Counted from the stretch's first letter, positions 36,509 through 44,843 are shown. The stretch is DNA of 64,000 nucleotides from Candidatus Geocrenenecus huangii (GCA_023268155.1 JALNKM010000005.1:36279-100278), one strand, 5' to 3'. The notes: a model not told the origin generated them from the sequence alone. Made by a program: numbers and translations.

Positions 36509-36577
36509 GGCTGGCTCAGAGAGGGCCAATTATCTTCACAGTTCTGAACTCGGCAAATTCCTCATCGCCAGCCAGCC
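36509..36577 (-). ncRNA. C/D box guide RNA with 23S rRNA-complementary guide
   Basis: Read on the minus strand. C box ATGAGGA (one mismatch to RTGATGA) is at 36565-36559, and a 12-nt guide at 36558-36547. D' box CAGA is at 36546-36543, C' box GTGAAGA at 36539-36533, a 13-nt guide at 36532-36520, and D box CTGA at 36519-36516. GGCTGGC and GCCAGCC flank the two ends as a 7-bp terminal stem. The first guide is complementary to AACTCGGCAAAT, which I recall as part of a highly conserved 23S rRNA segment. By the N+5 rule the methylated base would be the C of AACTC. The second guide has no target I recognise. Confidence 0.78.
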
Positions 36578-36621
36578 ACAATATACTCACCCAATTATTT
36601 TAATTTTGTTGAATAGAAGAA

Positions 36622-37644
36622 CTATCTCTTCCATTCTCTCCCCTTTTCATAGAATACCATAGAGAGATAATTTCTTAGAAGATGGATTCCACGGCTAGGT
36701 TTTAAGGAGTTTTTAGCTTCTATTTCCTGGATCTTTTCTTCGATGATTTTTAATTCTTCATTGCTAAGACTGAAGTCCATGGAGCCAGCTATATCTACTA
36801 CATGTCTAGCATTCTTCACTCCAGGTATCGGGATAGTGTTCTCCCATCTAAGTATCCAGTTTAGAGCTAGTTGTGTGATCGTCCTACCATTCTTAACCGA
36901 TATCTCGTTCAAAACATCTAGTAAAGGTTTAACCTTCTCCAACCTCCTTGACGTGAAGTATGGATTAAACTTCCTAACAATGTCTCGAGGCTTGTTTACT
37001 TTACTGTATTTTCCCGTAAGTAAACCTTGTGCAAGGGGGCTGTAAGCTATTATCATTACTTTTTCTCTTAAACAATACTCTATCATCTTCTTTTCAATAT
37101 TCCTCTTTAACATGTTGTATTCTACCTGATTAGACGTAATATCCGTCTTGGATAGCGAGTTTCTAGCCTTAATGAGTTGGCTTAGATTAAAGTTGCTTAC
37201 TCCGATAGCTAGGATCTTACCCTCACTCCACAGTTTCTCCAGTATCTTCATTGTTTTCGGTATGGAAGCTACAGGATTGGGCCAATGAACTTGGTAAAGA
37301 TCCACGTAAGATGTGCCAAGACGCTTCAAGCTATTCTCCAATGACTTCCGGATACCATCTTCCGTAATCCTAGTTGGAGAAAACTTTGTAGCTACGACCA
37401 CTTCATCTCTCTTAACATTTTTTAAACATCTCCCAAGAATTCTCTCAGATTCACCATCACCGTATATTTCCGCTGTATCGAAAAAATTCAATCCGAGTTC
37501 TATGGCTTTATTAAACGCTTCAAGTAAGTCATGCTCAGCATACGTCTTCATGTATCCCCAAATCTTCGACCCCCACTGCCAAGTACCTATACCCACAGCT
37601 GAAACCTTTACGCCAGTCTTTCCAAGCTCCCTATACTCAACCAT
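36622..37644 (-). CDS. Aldo/keto reductase
   Basis: Second AKR of the window, about 340 residues. The tetrad is present as FFDTAEIYGDG (Asp, Tyr), ATKFSP (Lys) and YQVHWPNP (His). YSPLAQGLLTGKY and IPIPGVKNARHV mark the C-terminal cofactor region; the AKR11/AKR12-like length is greater than that of the 4365-5195 paralogue. Two ATG starts, 37650 and 37644, are possible; I prefer 37644 (MVEYRELGKTG). Substrate unknown. Confidence 0.9.
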   Translation of the reverse strand: MVEYRELGKTGVKVSAVGIGTWQWGSKIWGYMKTYAEHDLLEAFNKAIELGLNFFDTAEIYGDGESERILGRCLKNVKRDEVVVATKFSPTRITEDGIRKSLENSLKRLGTSYVDLYQVHWPNPVASIPKTMKILEKLWSEGKILAIGVSNFNLSQLIKARNSLSKTDITSNQVEYNMLKRNIEKKMIEYCLREKVMIIAYSPLAQGLLTGKYSKVNKPRDIVRKFNPYFTSRRLEKVKPLLDVLNEISVKNGRTITQLALNWILRWENTIPIPGVKNARHVVDIAGSMDFSLSNEELKIIEEKIQEIEAKNSLKPSRGIHLLRNYLSMVFYEKGREWKR

Positions 37645-37808
37645 CAACATCCAGGAAAGTATGTAAATTTTTAAGTTTTCATTGATTACTTGAACAGAGT
37701 GAAAAATCTGGTAATCTCTATAAATATTTTCTATTTTTAAGAAGTCCCATGCCCTTGCAAAATAGTAGGCTAAGGTTAATTATTTCTAGCAGAGCTTAAT
37801 GTTATGGA

Positions 37809-38378
37809 TTGAATGAACTATTCTACGATGTTCCAGCTGAAGGCTACCGTGAATTGTACGGGGAAGAACAGATAGTAAAGTATAGGCTAGTCTTCAACAA
37901 TATTGGATTAAGAGCCTCCAGGGTCCTAGATATTGGGTGTGGTATAGGACTACTAGCAGAATATCTAGGAAACTCTGGTTTCGATGGTTTATACGTTGGT
38001 GTTGATATTGACTCTTATAGAGTGAAGTACGCTAGAAAGAATTACAGAGTACACTCAATAGAATATGTTGTTGCGGATGCTCAAAATCTTCCCTTCAGAG
38101 ACAAATGTTTCCACGTATCTGTAAGCTTCACGGTCATCCACCTACTACATATGGAGAGAGCGGTGAAAGAAGCAGCGAGGACTTCGCGGCATCTCATGGT
38201 ATTTACTTTATTGAAGAAGAGGGAGGATTTGAAAGAGCGCTTGCTAAGAGAAATTCAGAAAACCGGAAGAGTAGTAGAGATACGCAACCTACAATCTAGA
38301 GACCACCTTTTCCTAGTAAGCCTCGACCAAAAGAGAAACTTATATTATCCAAGTACTAGGATTGATTTGCGGACATGA
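37809..38378 (+). CDS. Class I SAM-dependent methyltransferase
   Basis: Rossmann-like methyltransferase of about 189 residues with motif I VLDIGCGIGLLAEYL (residues 41-55), motif II GVDIDSYRVKYAR, and motif IV VADAQNLPFRDKCF. The target is unknown. The start is TTG. Its last four bases overlap the start of the NuoI-like gene, which in turn overlaps the next gene, so the three are co-translated. This raises the possibility of a role in complex I maturation or in quinone methylation, which is inference. Confidence 0.8.
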   Translation: MNELFYDVPAEGYRELYGEEQIVKYRLVFNNIGLRASRVLDIGCGIGLLAEYLGNSGFDGLYVGVDIDSYRVKYARKNYRVHSIEYVVADAQNLPFRDKCFHVSVSFTVIHLLHMERAVKEAARTSRHLMVFTLLKKREDLKERLLREIQKTGRVVEIRNLQSRDHLFLVSLDQKRNLYYPSTRIDLRT

Positions 38379-39229
38379 TTTCAGGGAGTATTATTACGAG
38401 GATATTGTCACCTATAGTCTCAGGTTTAAAACATATCTTCTTTAGACCGATAACTATAAAGTATCCTTATGAGAGGACATACAATATTCCTGAATCAAAC
38501 TATAGGTTCGACCCGAAGGAGGGGGTCGCCTACCCAGGCTATAAGGGTAGGCACATTCTCTATCTAGACAAGTGTACAGGGTGTGGATCATGCGACCGAG
38601 CATGTGAAAACATATCTGAAGCAATATCCATGGTCTTCGGATACGATGTTTCCATAAAGCTTGATGCAAACACTTTCCGACGATTAAGAGAGGGGGCAGA
38701 AATATCTAAAGCCATCGAAGTAATCGTAGACCGATTTTCAGGGGAGTTGAAATCGTGTGAGCATACGGGAGAAAACTATGTAATAAGATTGAATAGAGAT
38801 CCCGTATTCAATTATAGATGTGAAGTAGTTTATGAAAATCTTCTTGAAGACGTATTACGTGAATTAACCGTAAAAGGCTGGGCTGTCGAACTAATAGAAT
38901 ACAAGCCCGTAGAAAGCATGAGGTTCAAGATAGGTAAAGATGCTGACGTCTTCGAGGTATTGATAGAGAAAAGAGATTTCGAATTCAAACAGAATAAGAG
39001 GAGCATATTCCCAGCTATAGATTATGGCAGGTGCGTTTTCTGCGGATTCTGTGTAGATGCTTGCCCATTCTATGCTCTAGAGATGGGGCCATCTTTTGAA
39101 TTGTCCTCTCTTGAGAGGGAGGAGCTCCTGTATACACCTCTCATGCTCAGTAGTAAGTTCTTTGAAACGCATCCTCCTGAGACGACATGGTCTGAGAAAA
39201 CACTAATCCTGTTCAGGAGGTATAGGTGA
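38375..39229 (+). CDS. nuoI: Complex I NuoI-like ferredoxin subunit with large insertion
   Basis: Related to the two-[4Fe-4S] subunit of NADH:quinone oxidoreductase. The N-terminus (GLKHIFFRPITIKYPYE) and the second cluster region (CVFCGFCVDACPFYALEMGPSFEL, here Cys220/223/226/230) are clearly NuoI. The first motif is Cys67/70/73/77 (CTGCGSCDRACEN, with Glu instead of Pro after the fourth Cys). In standard NuoI the two motifs lie roughly 30-40 residues apart. Here 142 residues separate them, and the insert has strands, helices and two extra Cys. Overlaps both neighbours by 4 bases. No NuoB, C, D is adjacent. Confidence 0.8.
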   Translation: MISGSIITRILSPIVSGLKHIFFRPITIKYPYERTYNIPESNYRFDPKEGVAYPGYKGRHILYLDKCTGCGSCDRACENISEAISMVFGYDVSIKLDANTFRRLREGAEISKAIEVIVDRFSGELKSCEHTGENYVIRLNRDPVFNYRCEVVYENLLEDVLRELTVKGWAVELIEYKPVESMRFKIGKDADVFEVLIEKRDFEFKQNKRSIFPAIDYGRCVFCGFCVDACPFYALEMGPSFELSSLEREELLYTPLMLSSKFFETHPPETTWSEKTLILFRRYR

Positions 39230-39579
39230 TGAGTAAAGCGATCGAGGAGAGAAAGACTCTAAGAGAAGTTTTCACACTTACTCGAATGGTCATCTTTAAT
39301 CTAAAAGCATTTCTCGATACTGAAGACCACAAATACTTCAAGAGAGCATACAAACTAGTTGAGTATGCGGCATCCAGGCCTCAATACTCTGAGAATATTT
39401 ATGGTTTCAGAGATCTGTACAACAACATGAAGTCTATGCATGACTTGATCGAGTCGAAGAACTGGAATCTAACAGGAGACGAATACTCTAAGCTTTCTGA
39501 GCAGGTGGTCTATACCATGGTTAGAGCAAACATTATAGCTACTGGAGTAAACTTCCGTCTTAAAAGAGCAAAAGCATAA
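39226..39579 (+). CDS. Uncharacterised all-helical protein, NuoI operon
   Basis: A 117-residue soluble protein predicted to be nearly all alpha-helix (TLTRMVIFNLKAFLDTEDHK, YFKRAYKLVEYAAS). No Cys and no recognisable motif. Its start overlaps the stop of the NuoI-like gene by 4 bases, so it is translationally coupled and probably works with it, perhaps as an accessory subunit or assembly factor. The function is unknown. Confidence 0.65.
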   Translation: MMSKAIEERKTLREVFTLTRMVIFNLKAFLDTEDHKYFKRAYKLVEYAASRPQYSENIYGFRDLYNNMKSMHDLIESKNWNLTGDEYSKLSEQVVYTMVRANIIATGVNFRLKRAKA

Positions 39580-39679
39580 GAGTGTAGTAGGTCTACCATT
39601 TTAGAGTTCATTCTTCCAGCATTATAATATGGGCAAAACTTTTTAGATATACAGAAGGCATGAATTAGAGTGATGTATT

Positions 39680-40642
39680 ATGAAGAAGATCGGGATAGTT
39701 ACGAGTGGTGGAGACGCTCCTGGGATGAACGCTGCTATAAGAGCTTTAGTCAGATTATCAGCATGGAATAATATAGAAACCATAGGCTTCCTGAGAGGAT
39801 GGGAAGGAATCATAAAAAACAATTTTATCAATCTTGATGCTAGAGCTGTCAGCGGGATACTCCACCTAGGTGGAACAATACTTAAGACTACGAGATGCTT
39901 AGAGTTTAAGACCAAAGAAGGCCTAGAGAAGGCTGCTGAAAACCTGAGATCAAACAATCTCGACGGCCTAGTAGTTATCGGTGGCGATGGATCTATTAGA
40001 GGGGCTTACGAATTAAGCAGGCTAACAGATGTAAAAATCGTGGCTTTACCCGCATCGATAGATAACGACGTATATCCTTCAGATGAAACAATAGGATTTG
40101 ATACCGCTGTAAATTCTGCGTTGACAGAGATAAACAAGATTAGGGATACCGCGATATCGCATGAGAGAACCTTTATAGTTGAGGTCATGGGTAGAAAGAG
40201 AGGCTTCCTAGCCGTGGAAGTAGGTTTAACGGCTGGAGCGGAAGTGATACTCGTACCAGAGGTTGAATACGATGAAGACGCAGTAGTAGAAGCTATAAGG
40301 AAGAATGCCAGAAAGGGAAAGAACTCCAGCATAATCGTTATAGCTGAGGGGGTTGGGAAGACCACAAGCCTAGCAGAAGCTATCGAGAAAAATGTCGGAG
40401 TAGAAGTTAGAGTAAGCGTTCTAGGATATGTACAGAGAGGTGGAAGCCCCACGGCACGTAGCAGATATCTCGCATCTATATTCGCCGCCAAAGCAATCGA
40501 ATTACTACTTGATGGAAAGGGTGGAGCAACAATTGGAATACAGAAAGGCCAAGTAACTTCAACAAGCTTGGATGAATCATGCAGAAACGAGAAGCCTTTA
40601 AACCTAGAGCTCTTAAGATTAGCTGAGAAACTCGCAGTATAG
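39680..40642 (+). CDS. pfkA: 6-phosphofructokinase, PFK-A family, probably ATP-dependent
   Basis: Phosphorylates fructose-6-phosphate. It shows the N-terminal GIVTSGGDAPGMNAAIR, the phosphoryl-donor motif GGDGS (residues 101-105) and the catalytic PASIDND (124-130). The G after GGD and the small Ala before SIDND are the ATP-type residues; PPi enzymes carry Asp and Lys at these positions. EVMGRKRG and LGYVQRGGSPTARSR bind substrate and effector phosphates. The 320-residue length equals bacterial PfkA. Most archaea instead use ADP-dependent or PfkB kinases. GTGATG-rich sequence precedes the ATG. Confidence 0.93.
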   Translation: MKKIGIVTSGGDAPGMNAAIRALVRLSAWNNIETIGFLRGWEGIIKNNFINLDARAVSGILHLGGTILKTTRCLEFKTKEGLEKAAENLRSNNLDGLVVIGGDGSIRGAYELSRLTDVKIVALPASIDNDVYPSDETIGFDTAVNSALTEINKIRDTAISHERTFIVEVMGRKRGFLAVEVGLTAGAEVILVPEVEYDEDAVVEAIRKNARKGKNSSIIVIAEGVGKTTSLAEAIEKNVGVEVRVSVLGYVQRGGSPTARSRYLASIFAAKAIELLLDGKGGATIGIQKGQVTSTSLDESCRNEKPLNLELLRLAEKLAV

Positions 40643-40654
40643 GGAGAAAGAGTC

Positions 40655-40912
40655 TTAGACTTTCTCTTCATCCTGTGCAGCTGAATCCCTGTTTCTTCTA
40701 ATCAACTCTAATCTCTCAAGAAAAATATTCTTTATCTCCTCCAATTCCTGTTCACTATAGGTTATCCTATTATATTCAAGTAACCCTTTGATACACTCAA
40801 TCCATTTTCCGGATAATTCTTCTATCCTACCACTAGACAGGTCGCTATCCAAGACTTCCTCAATTATCTTTCTGATATTATCTTTAAACTCGTCGGGTAG
40901 CTTAACCATCAA
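40655..40912 (-). CDS. Uncharacterised small helical protein
   Basis: An 85-residue acidic protein made of three predicted helices (DEFKDNIRKIIEEVLDSD, KWIECIKGLLEYNR, QELEEIKNIFLERLELIRR). No motif is recognised. It converges with pfkA after 12 bases. The strongly amphipathic pattern and archaeal codon use support a real gene, but expression is unproven. Confidence 0.45.
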   Translation of the reverse strand: MMVKLPDEFKDNIRKIIEEVLDSDLSSGRIEELSGKWIECIKGLLEYNRITYSEQELEEIKNIFLERLELIRRNRDSAAQDEEKV

Positions 40913-41133
40913 GACATGTAAGATTAATTTTCTAGGTTAAAGAGATTTCTCTAAAATCGAGGAGAGGCCCGATTACTACAAAATATATTCACAGAGATTG
41001 AGAGAAGGGAGTATCTGTTCCAAGATTGTTTAAATCCGATAAGTTTAATGTATGCGTTTTAACCTTTATATTAAAGTCTTCAAGATATTGCTAGGTAGTA
41101 ATTGAAGAGTAGTTCCAGCCAGTGGTGATATGA

Positions 41134-41520
41134 ATGCAGCCTCTTCTCGCATTCACCATATACTTTATACTCGCAGTAGCTACTGTTGCTTTGATGGCGG
41201 TACTTCCCTTAATACTTGCACCTTGGAAACCATCAATCAAGAAGAAAGTTAGCTTCGAATGCGGCCAGACACCTCTACCGTGGAGGGAGGAAGCATTTCC
41301 ATTCGAGTACTTCCCATACCTCATAATATATGTTGCATACGCTGTGATTGGAGTAGTGGCCTTCATTTCATCGATGATGCTTGAAGAGACACCTTACCTA
41401 GCTGACAGGATCATCATAGCCTTCGGGTCACTTACAATTGGAGCATTCTTCATAGGAATGCAATTGAGAGAGCTCAAACAGAAAGTTACTCCCCAACAGG
41501 AAGAAGAGCAGAAATACTAA
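41134..41520 (+). CDS. nuoA: NADH-quinone oxidoreductase subunit A
   Basis: Membrane subunit of complex I. It has three transmembrane helices (about residues 4-28, 68-90, 98-116) and the conserved loop after helix 1 with the quinone-site Cys in KVSFECGQTPLP. The N-terminus MQPLLAFTIYFI follows an ATG preceded by gtggtgat. It is 107 bases upstream of nuoH on the same strand. The C-terminal 15 residues are charged and probably cytosolic. Confidence 0.92.
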   Translation: MQPLLAFTIYFILAVATVALMAVLPLILAPWKPSIKKKVSFECGQTPLPWREEAFPFEYFPYLIIYVAYAVIGVVAFISSMMLEETPYLADRIIIAFGSLTIGAFFIGMQLRELKQKVTPQQEEEQKY

Positions 41521-41627
41521 ATTTTCGTAAACATCTTATTTAGCGATCTTGTCAAGATGTTCTGGAAGTGTTGAAACATTTATACCACCAATAAGTATAA
41601 AGTGAACGAAGAGAGGGGGCTTTAATC

Positions 41628-42629
41628 TTGTTTTCTCAAATTATCGAGTTACTGACCAGTGAGGAATTCATTAAAGCTGCAATATTTCCAGGAATAACGT
41701 TTGTCATGCTGTATGCTTTATTCACAGTATGGTATGAGAGAAAGCTACTCGCGAGAGTTGCTTTAAGAATTGGTCCACTCCATGTAGGAAAGATTGCTGG
41801 AATATTTCAGCTAATCGCTGATGCGGTTAAACTCTTGACTAAGGAAGTAATAGTCCCTTCGAAATCTTATAGGGTATTATTTGTGGCTTCACCTCTAATT
41901 GGTGGCTTCCTACCTCTACTAATCTTCGCATTTATGCCTTTTGGAAGCGGCTGGGTGATATACCCGTCAGAAGTAAGCTTACTACTAGTATTCGCTGTTA
42001 TAGCTGTTTCACCTATACCTTTCCTAGTAGCTGCATGGGCTTCTAGAAGCAAGTATCCATTTATCGGAATGTTGAGGTTCGGTTTCCAATTGTTTGCATA
42101 TGAAGTCCCATTGTTCTTAGCGATGATACCTGTGGTTATGGTTGCAGGCAGCTTAGATCTCCGAGAAATAGTTTTAGCTCAAGAGAAATTTCCGTTCATA
42201 CTTATACTTCCTTTGTCCTTCATCGTCTTCTTGATAAGCTCTATAGCGGAGGTAGAGAGGATTCCTTTCGATCTCCCAACAGCTGAACAGGAACTTGTAG
42301 CAGGCTGGACAACGGAGTACTCAGGGGTTTTGCTAGAGTTTATACAGCTTGGAACATATCTGAAAGCCGATGCATTGGCAGTTCTCACATCTATACTGTT
42401 CCTTGGGGGATGGCATGGCCCAAACATGCCCTTTATCCCAGTAGAGATACAGGAACCATTCTGGCTGATCCTGAAATCTCTAATAGTATTGTCCTTCATC
42501 TTGTTTCTTAGAGGTGTTTATCCAAGAGTAACCATTGATAGACTTCTAGACATAGGCTGGAGAATACTTATACCTTTAGCATTACTAAACATATTCATTG
42601 CGACGATACTGGTAGCGTATCTCCTATAA
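41628..42629 (+). CDS. nuoH: NADH-quinone oxidoreductase subunit H
   Basis: Quinone-site membrane subunit of complex I, 333 residues with eight or so helices. Signature segments are YERKLLARVALRIGPLHVG (loop 1), the LTKE in DAVKLLTKE, and EVERIPFDLPTAEQELVAGW with TEYSG (the conserved acidic loop of the E-channel). TTG start after gagaggggg. Together with NuoA and the NuoI-like protein it shows complex I is present, while the remaining subunits must lie elsewhere. Confidence 0.95.
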   Translation: MFSQIIELLTSEEFIKAAIFPGITFVMLYALFTVWYERKLLARVALRIGPLHVGKIAGIFQLIADAVKLLTKEVIVPSKSYRVLFVASPLIGGFLPLLIFAFMPFGSGWVIYPSEVSLLLVFAVIAVSPIPFLVAAWASRSKYPFIGMLRFGFQLFAYEVPLFLAMIPVVMVAGSLDLREIVLAQEKFPFILILPLSFIVFLISSIAEVERIPFDLPTAEQELVAGWTTEYSGVLLEFIQLGTYLKADALAVLTSILFLGGWHGPNMPFIPVEIQEPFWLILKSLIVLSFILFLRGVYPRVTIDRLLDIGWRILIPLALLNIFIATILVAYLL

Positions 42630-42630
42630 T

Positions 42631-43941
42631 CTATGGGACGAGTCTAAACTTATCTCTCGGGAATAGTATAACTTCTCTAATGTTATTCTTGTTTGTCAAC
42701 ACCATTAGAAGTCTCTCAAATCCTAGCCCCCATCCTGCATGTATTGGCATACCGTAGTCGTAGACCTTCAAGTGGTGTTCAAAATATTTAACATTCAGCC
42801 CTTGCTCAAGTAACCTCTTCTCTAGTAGTTTACGGTCAGAGATCCTAGTACCGCCGGATGCTAGCTCAAGCCAGCTATACATTAAATCGAAGGATTCTGA
42901 AATCTCTGGATTATCTTCGCATGGCTGGATGTAGAAAGGTTTAGACTTAGTTGGGAAATGAGTTATAAAATAGTATCCTCTATGTTTTTCTCCAAGTATT
43001 CTTAGATGCTCTGTCCCGAAGTCTTCTCCCCACGCTAACTCCATTCCATAGTTCTCCAATTCTTTCAACATATCATCGTAAGCATATCTTGGGAATGGGA
43101 GTTCCGGGATATTTAAGTCTACATTTAGGATTTCGAGTTCTTTCTTTCTCTCTTCTACTACTCTTTTATGTATGTGGACGATCAGTTTTTCCAGGATCTC
43201 CATTACGCCGTACAAATCTAGGAAAGCAGCCTCGATATCTATTGAGGTGAATTCACTAACATGACGTCTAGTATGAGATTCCTCCGCTCTAAAGAATGGG
43301 CCGATCTCGAATACCCTCTCAAATACTGTTACCAGTTCTTCTTTATAGAGCTGAGGGCTTTGAGCCAGATATGCTTTAGAATCAAAGTATTTTACTTCAA
43401 AGAGTGCCGCTCCACCCTCAGTCGCCGTAGCAATGATTCTCGGAGTTCTAACTTCTATAAAGTTATTCATTCTGAAGAATTCTCTTGCAGCAGCTAAAAC
43501 CGTATCAGCTATCTTGAATATTGCATTATTCTCAGGATTCCTTAGGTCTAGTACTCTGTAGTCTAGCCTAGTATCTAGGCCTGCTGGAACCTTCCCAGTA
43601 ACATCGTAGGGTAATGGACGAGAAGCTCTAGAAAGTATCTCGATCTTCTCTCCTACTACTTCTACTCCAAGTCTTGCTTTAGGTTGATTCTTTACGGTCC
43701 CCTCAACATGCACGACGTCCTCCGCTCCTAGATCTTCCAGCCTCTGTAAAGTCTCAGTCGGCAGGTTTTCTTTCTTAATCGTTACTTGACATATTCCAGA
43801 CACGTCTCTCAGAAGTATAAATTTTATTCCTCCTAGGTCTCTTACTTCATGCACCCATCCAAGAAGCGAAACACGTGAATTATCTATCTCTGGTCTCACT
43901 TCTATTGCGTAATGGCTTCTACGAGGTGGGCTTCTTCTCAC
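42631..43941 (-). CDS. aspS: Aspartyl-tRNA synthetase, archaeal type
   Basis: Class IIb synthetase, 436 residues. The N-terminal OB anticodon-binding domain (LLGWVHEVRDLGGIKF) is followed by the catalytic core with motif 2 FFRAEESHTRRHVSEFTS and motif 3 GWGLGFERLLM. At the two positions that decide tRNA-Asp versus tRNA-Asn discrimination in Thermococcus AspRS (Trp26 and Lys85) this protein has His31 and Arg90, the first being the non-discriminating residue. It overlaps the stop of the upstream gene by 23 bases. Confidence 0.95.
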   Translation of the reverse strand: MRRSPPRRSHYAIEVRPEIDNSRVSLLGWVHEVRDLGGIKFILLRDVSGICQVTIKKENLPTETLQRLEDLGAEDVVHVEGTVKNQPKARLGVEVVGEKIEILSRASRPLPYDVTGKVPAGLDTRLDYRVLDLRNPENNAIFKIADTVLAAAREFFRMNNFIEVRTPRIIATATEGGAALFEVKYFDSKAYLAQSPQLYKEELVTVFERVFEIGPFFRAEESHTRRHVSEFTSIDIEAAFLDLYGVMEILEKLIVHIHKRVVEERKKELEILNVDLNIPELPFPRYAYDDMLKELENYGMELAWGEDFGTEHLRILGEKHRGYYFITHFPTKSKPFYIQPCEDNPEISESFDLMYSWLELASGGTRISDRKLLEKRLLEQGLNVKYFEHHLKVYDYGMPIHAGWGLGFERLLMVLTNKNNIREVILFPRDKFRLVP

Positions 43942-44473
43942 TAATCTTCACCTTCCTCTCCTGCCAACCAGTCTTCTCGAAATCGATTCTTAAAGTTATA
44001 TGCTTAACCTTCTTGACGACTTCTATAACAGATGACGCCGCCTGCAGACTTCTCTCCCTATCGAGGATTACTCTCATTTCTTCACTTCCATCCGGCAGCC
44101 ATATCTTATTTATTGTAATTATTCTGGCAGGTGCAACGAGTTTCTCGATGAATCTAGAAACATTCTTATCGTCTTCTATTATCTTAATCTTTTTGCCAAG
44201 TTTCTCTCTCAATTTCTTCTTTAGTAAATAGAGAGTTTCTTGGTCAATGTATTTTAGACTATCTTCTTTCAAGATGATGTATATTGTATCTGCGAATTCA
44301 ACCGTCTTCACGTATCCTGTCTTAGCAAGCTTCGGTAATTCTTTCTCCAGCTCGATGAAGGTCTTCATAACTTTGATGTCGAGGTCGTCGTAGAGTCCTC
44401 TCAGTATCTTTTCCTCGCATCGGGGACATAACATCCCCGATTTCAAGTCGAATGAACATATTGGTAAGTCCAC
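43919..44473 (-). CDS. Zn-finger and KH-like domain protein (NusA-like)
   Basis: Archaeal 184-residue protein with an N-terminal cysteine cluster (ICSFDL...GMLCPRCEEKIL), a helical linker, and a C-terminal alpha-beta region (PARIITINKIWLPDGSEEMRVIL) that resembles the tandem KH arrangement of NusA-like proteins. Probably RNA-binding, perhaps in transcription or translation. It starts at a GTG with GAGGTGG upstream, and its end overlaps aspS by 23 bases, so they are an operon. I cannot give a specific function. Confidence 0.6.
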   Translation of the reverse strand: MDLPICSFDLKSGMLCPRCEEKILRGLYDDLDIKVMKTFIELEKELPKLAKTGYVKTVEFADTIYIILKEDSLKYIDQETLYLLKKKLREKLGKKIKIIEDDKNVSRFIEKLVAPARIITINKIWLPDGSEEMRVILDRERSLQAASSVIEVVKKVKHITLRIDFEKTGWQERKVKISEKKPTS

Positions 44474-44564
44474 CTAACCACCTCTAGCATCATGCCCACG
44501 CTCTGCTCTTGTGGCCTTCAGCGGATAAGCTGAATCTTCAGAGTCTTCTATGTGAATACGTTGT

Positions 44565-44843
44565 TTATCTCTTCAAGGTTATCTCTATTGTGCTTACACT
44601 TATGGGTTGATTATTTGGGCCAGTTAATTCTTCTGTCCCCAGTTTTATGTCTGCTACCTTTAAGTCTTTGTAGAATCTTCTCTGTAGCACTTGGACGACG
44701 TCTACGGCTCTGCTGATCGCTCTACCTCTTGCTTTTAGAACTATCTGATCTACTCCGCTTTGTAGTGTTGTTAGGCATGCGAACACATAATTCATTAAAG
44801 GCTTTTTCCCCACCAATACCGTTGGAATTTCTTTATGAGCCAT
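44565..44843 (-). CDS. albA: DNA/RNA-binding protein Alba
   Basis: Abundant chromatin protein of 92 residues. The N-terminal loop VLVGKKPLMNYVFAC carries the paired lysines that contact DNA and whose acetylation modulates binding in Sulfolobus. VLKARGRAISRAVDVV and the hairpin LGTEELTG...VSTIEITLKR complete the fold. Start ATG with gaggtaa upstream. It is divergent from the L40e gene; a GC-rich hairpin is present in the 91-base gap downstream (TTCAGC/GCTGAA around 44519-44536). Confidence 0.96.
   Translation of the reverse strand: MAHKEIPTVLVGKKPLMNYVFACLTTLQSGVDQIVLKARGRAISRAVDVVQVLQRRFYKDLKVADIKLGTEELTGPNNQPISVSTIEITLKR

Noticed and set aside
44474..44564. ATGATG and CTGA boxes on the minus strand after Alba
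   Set aside because: The CTGA boxes come before the C-like box, the wrong order; the TTCAGC/GCTGAA hairpin is more likely a 3' or leader structure.
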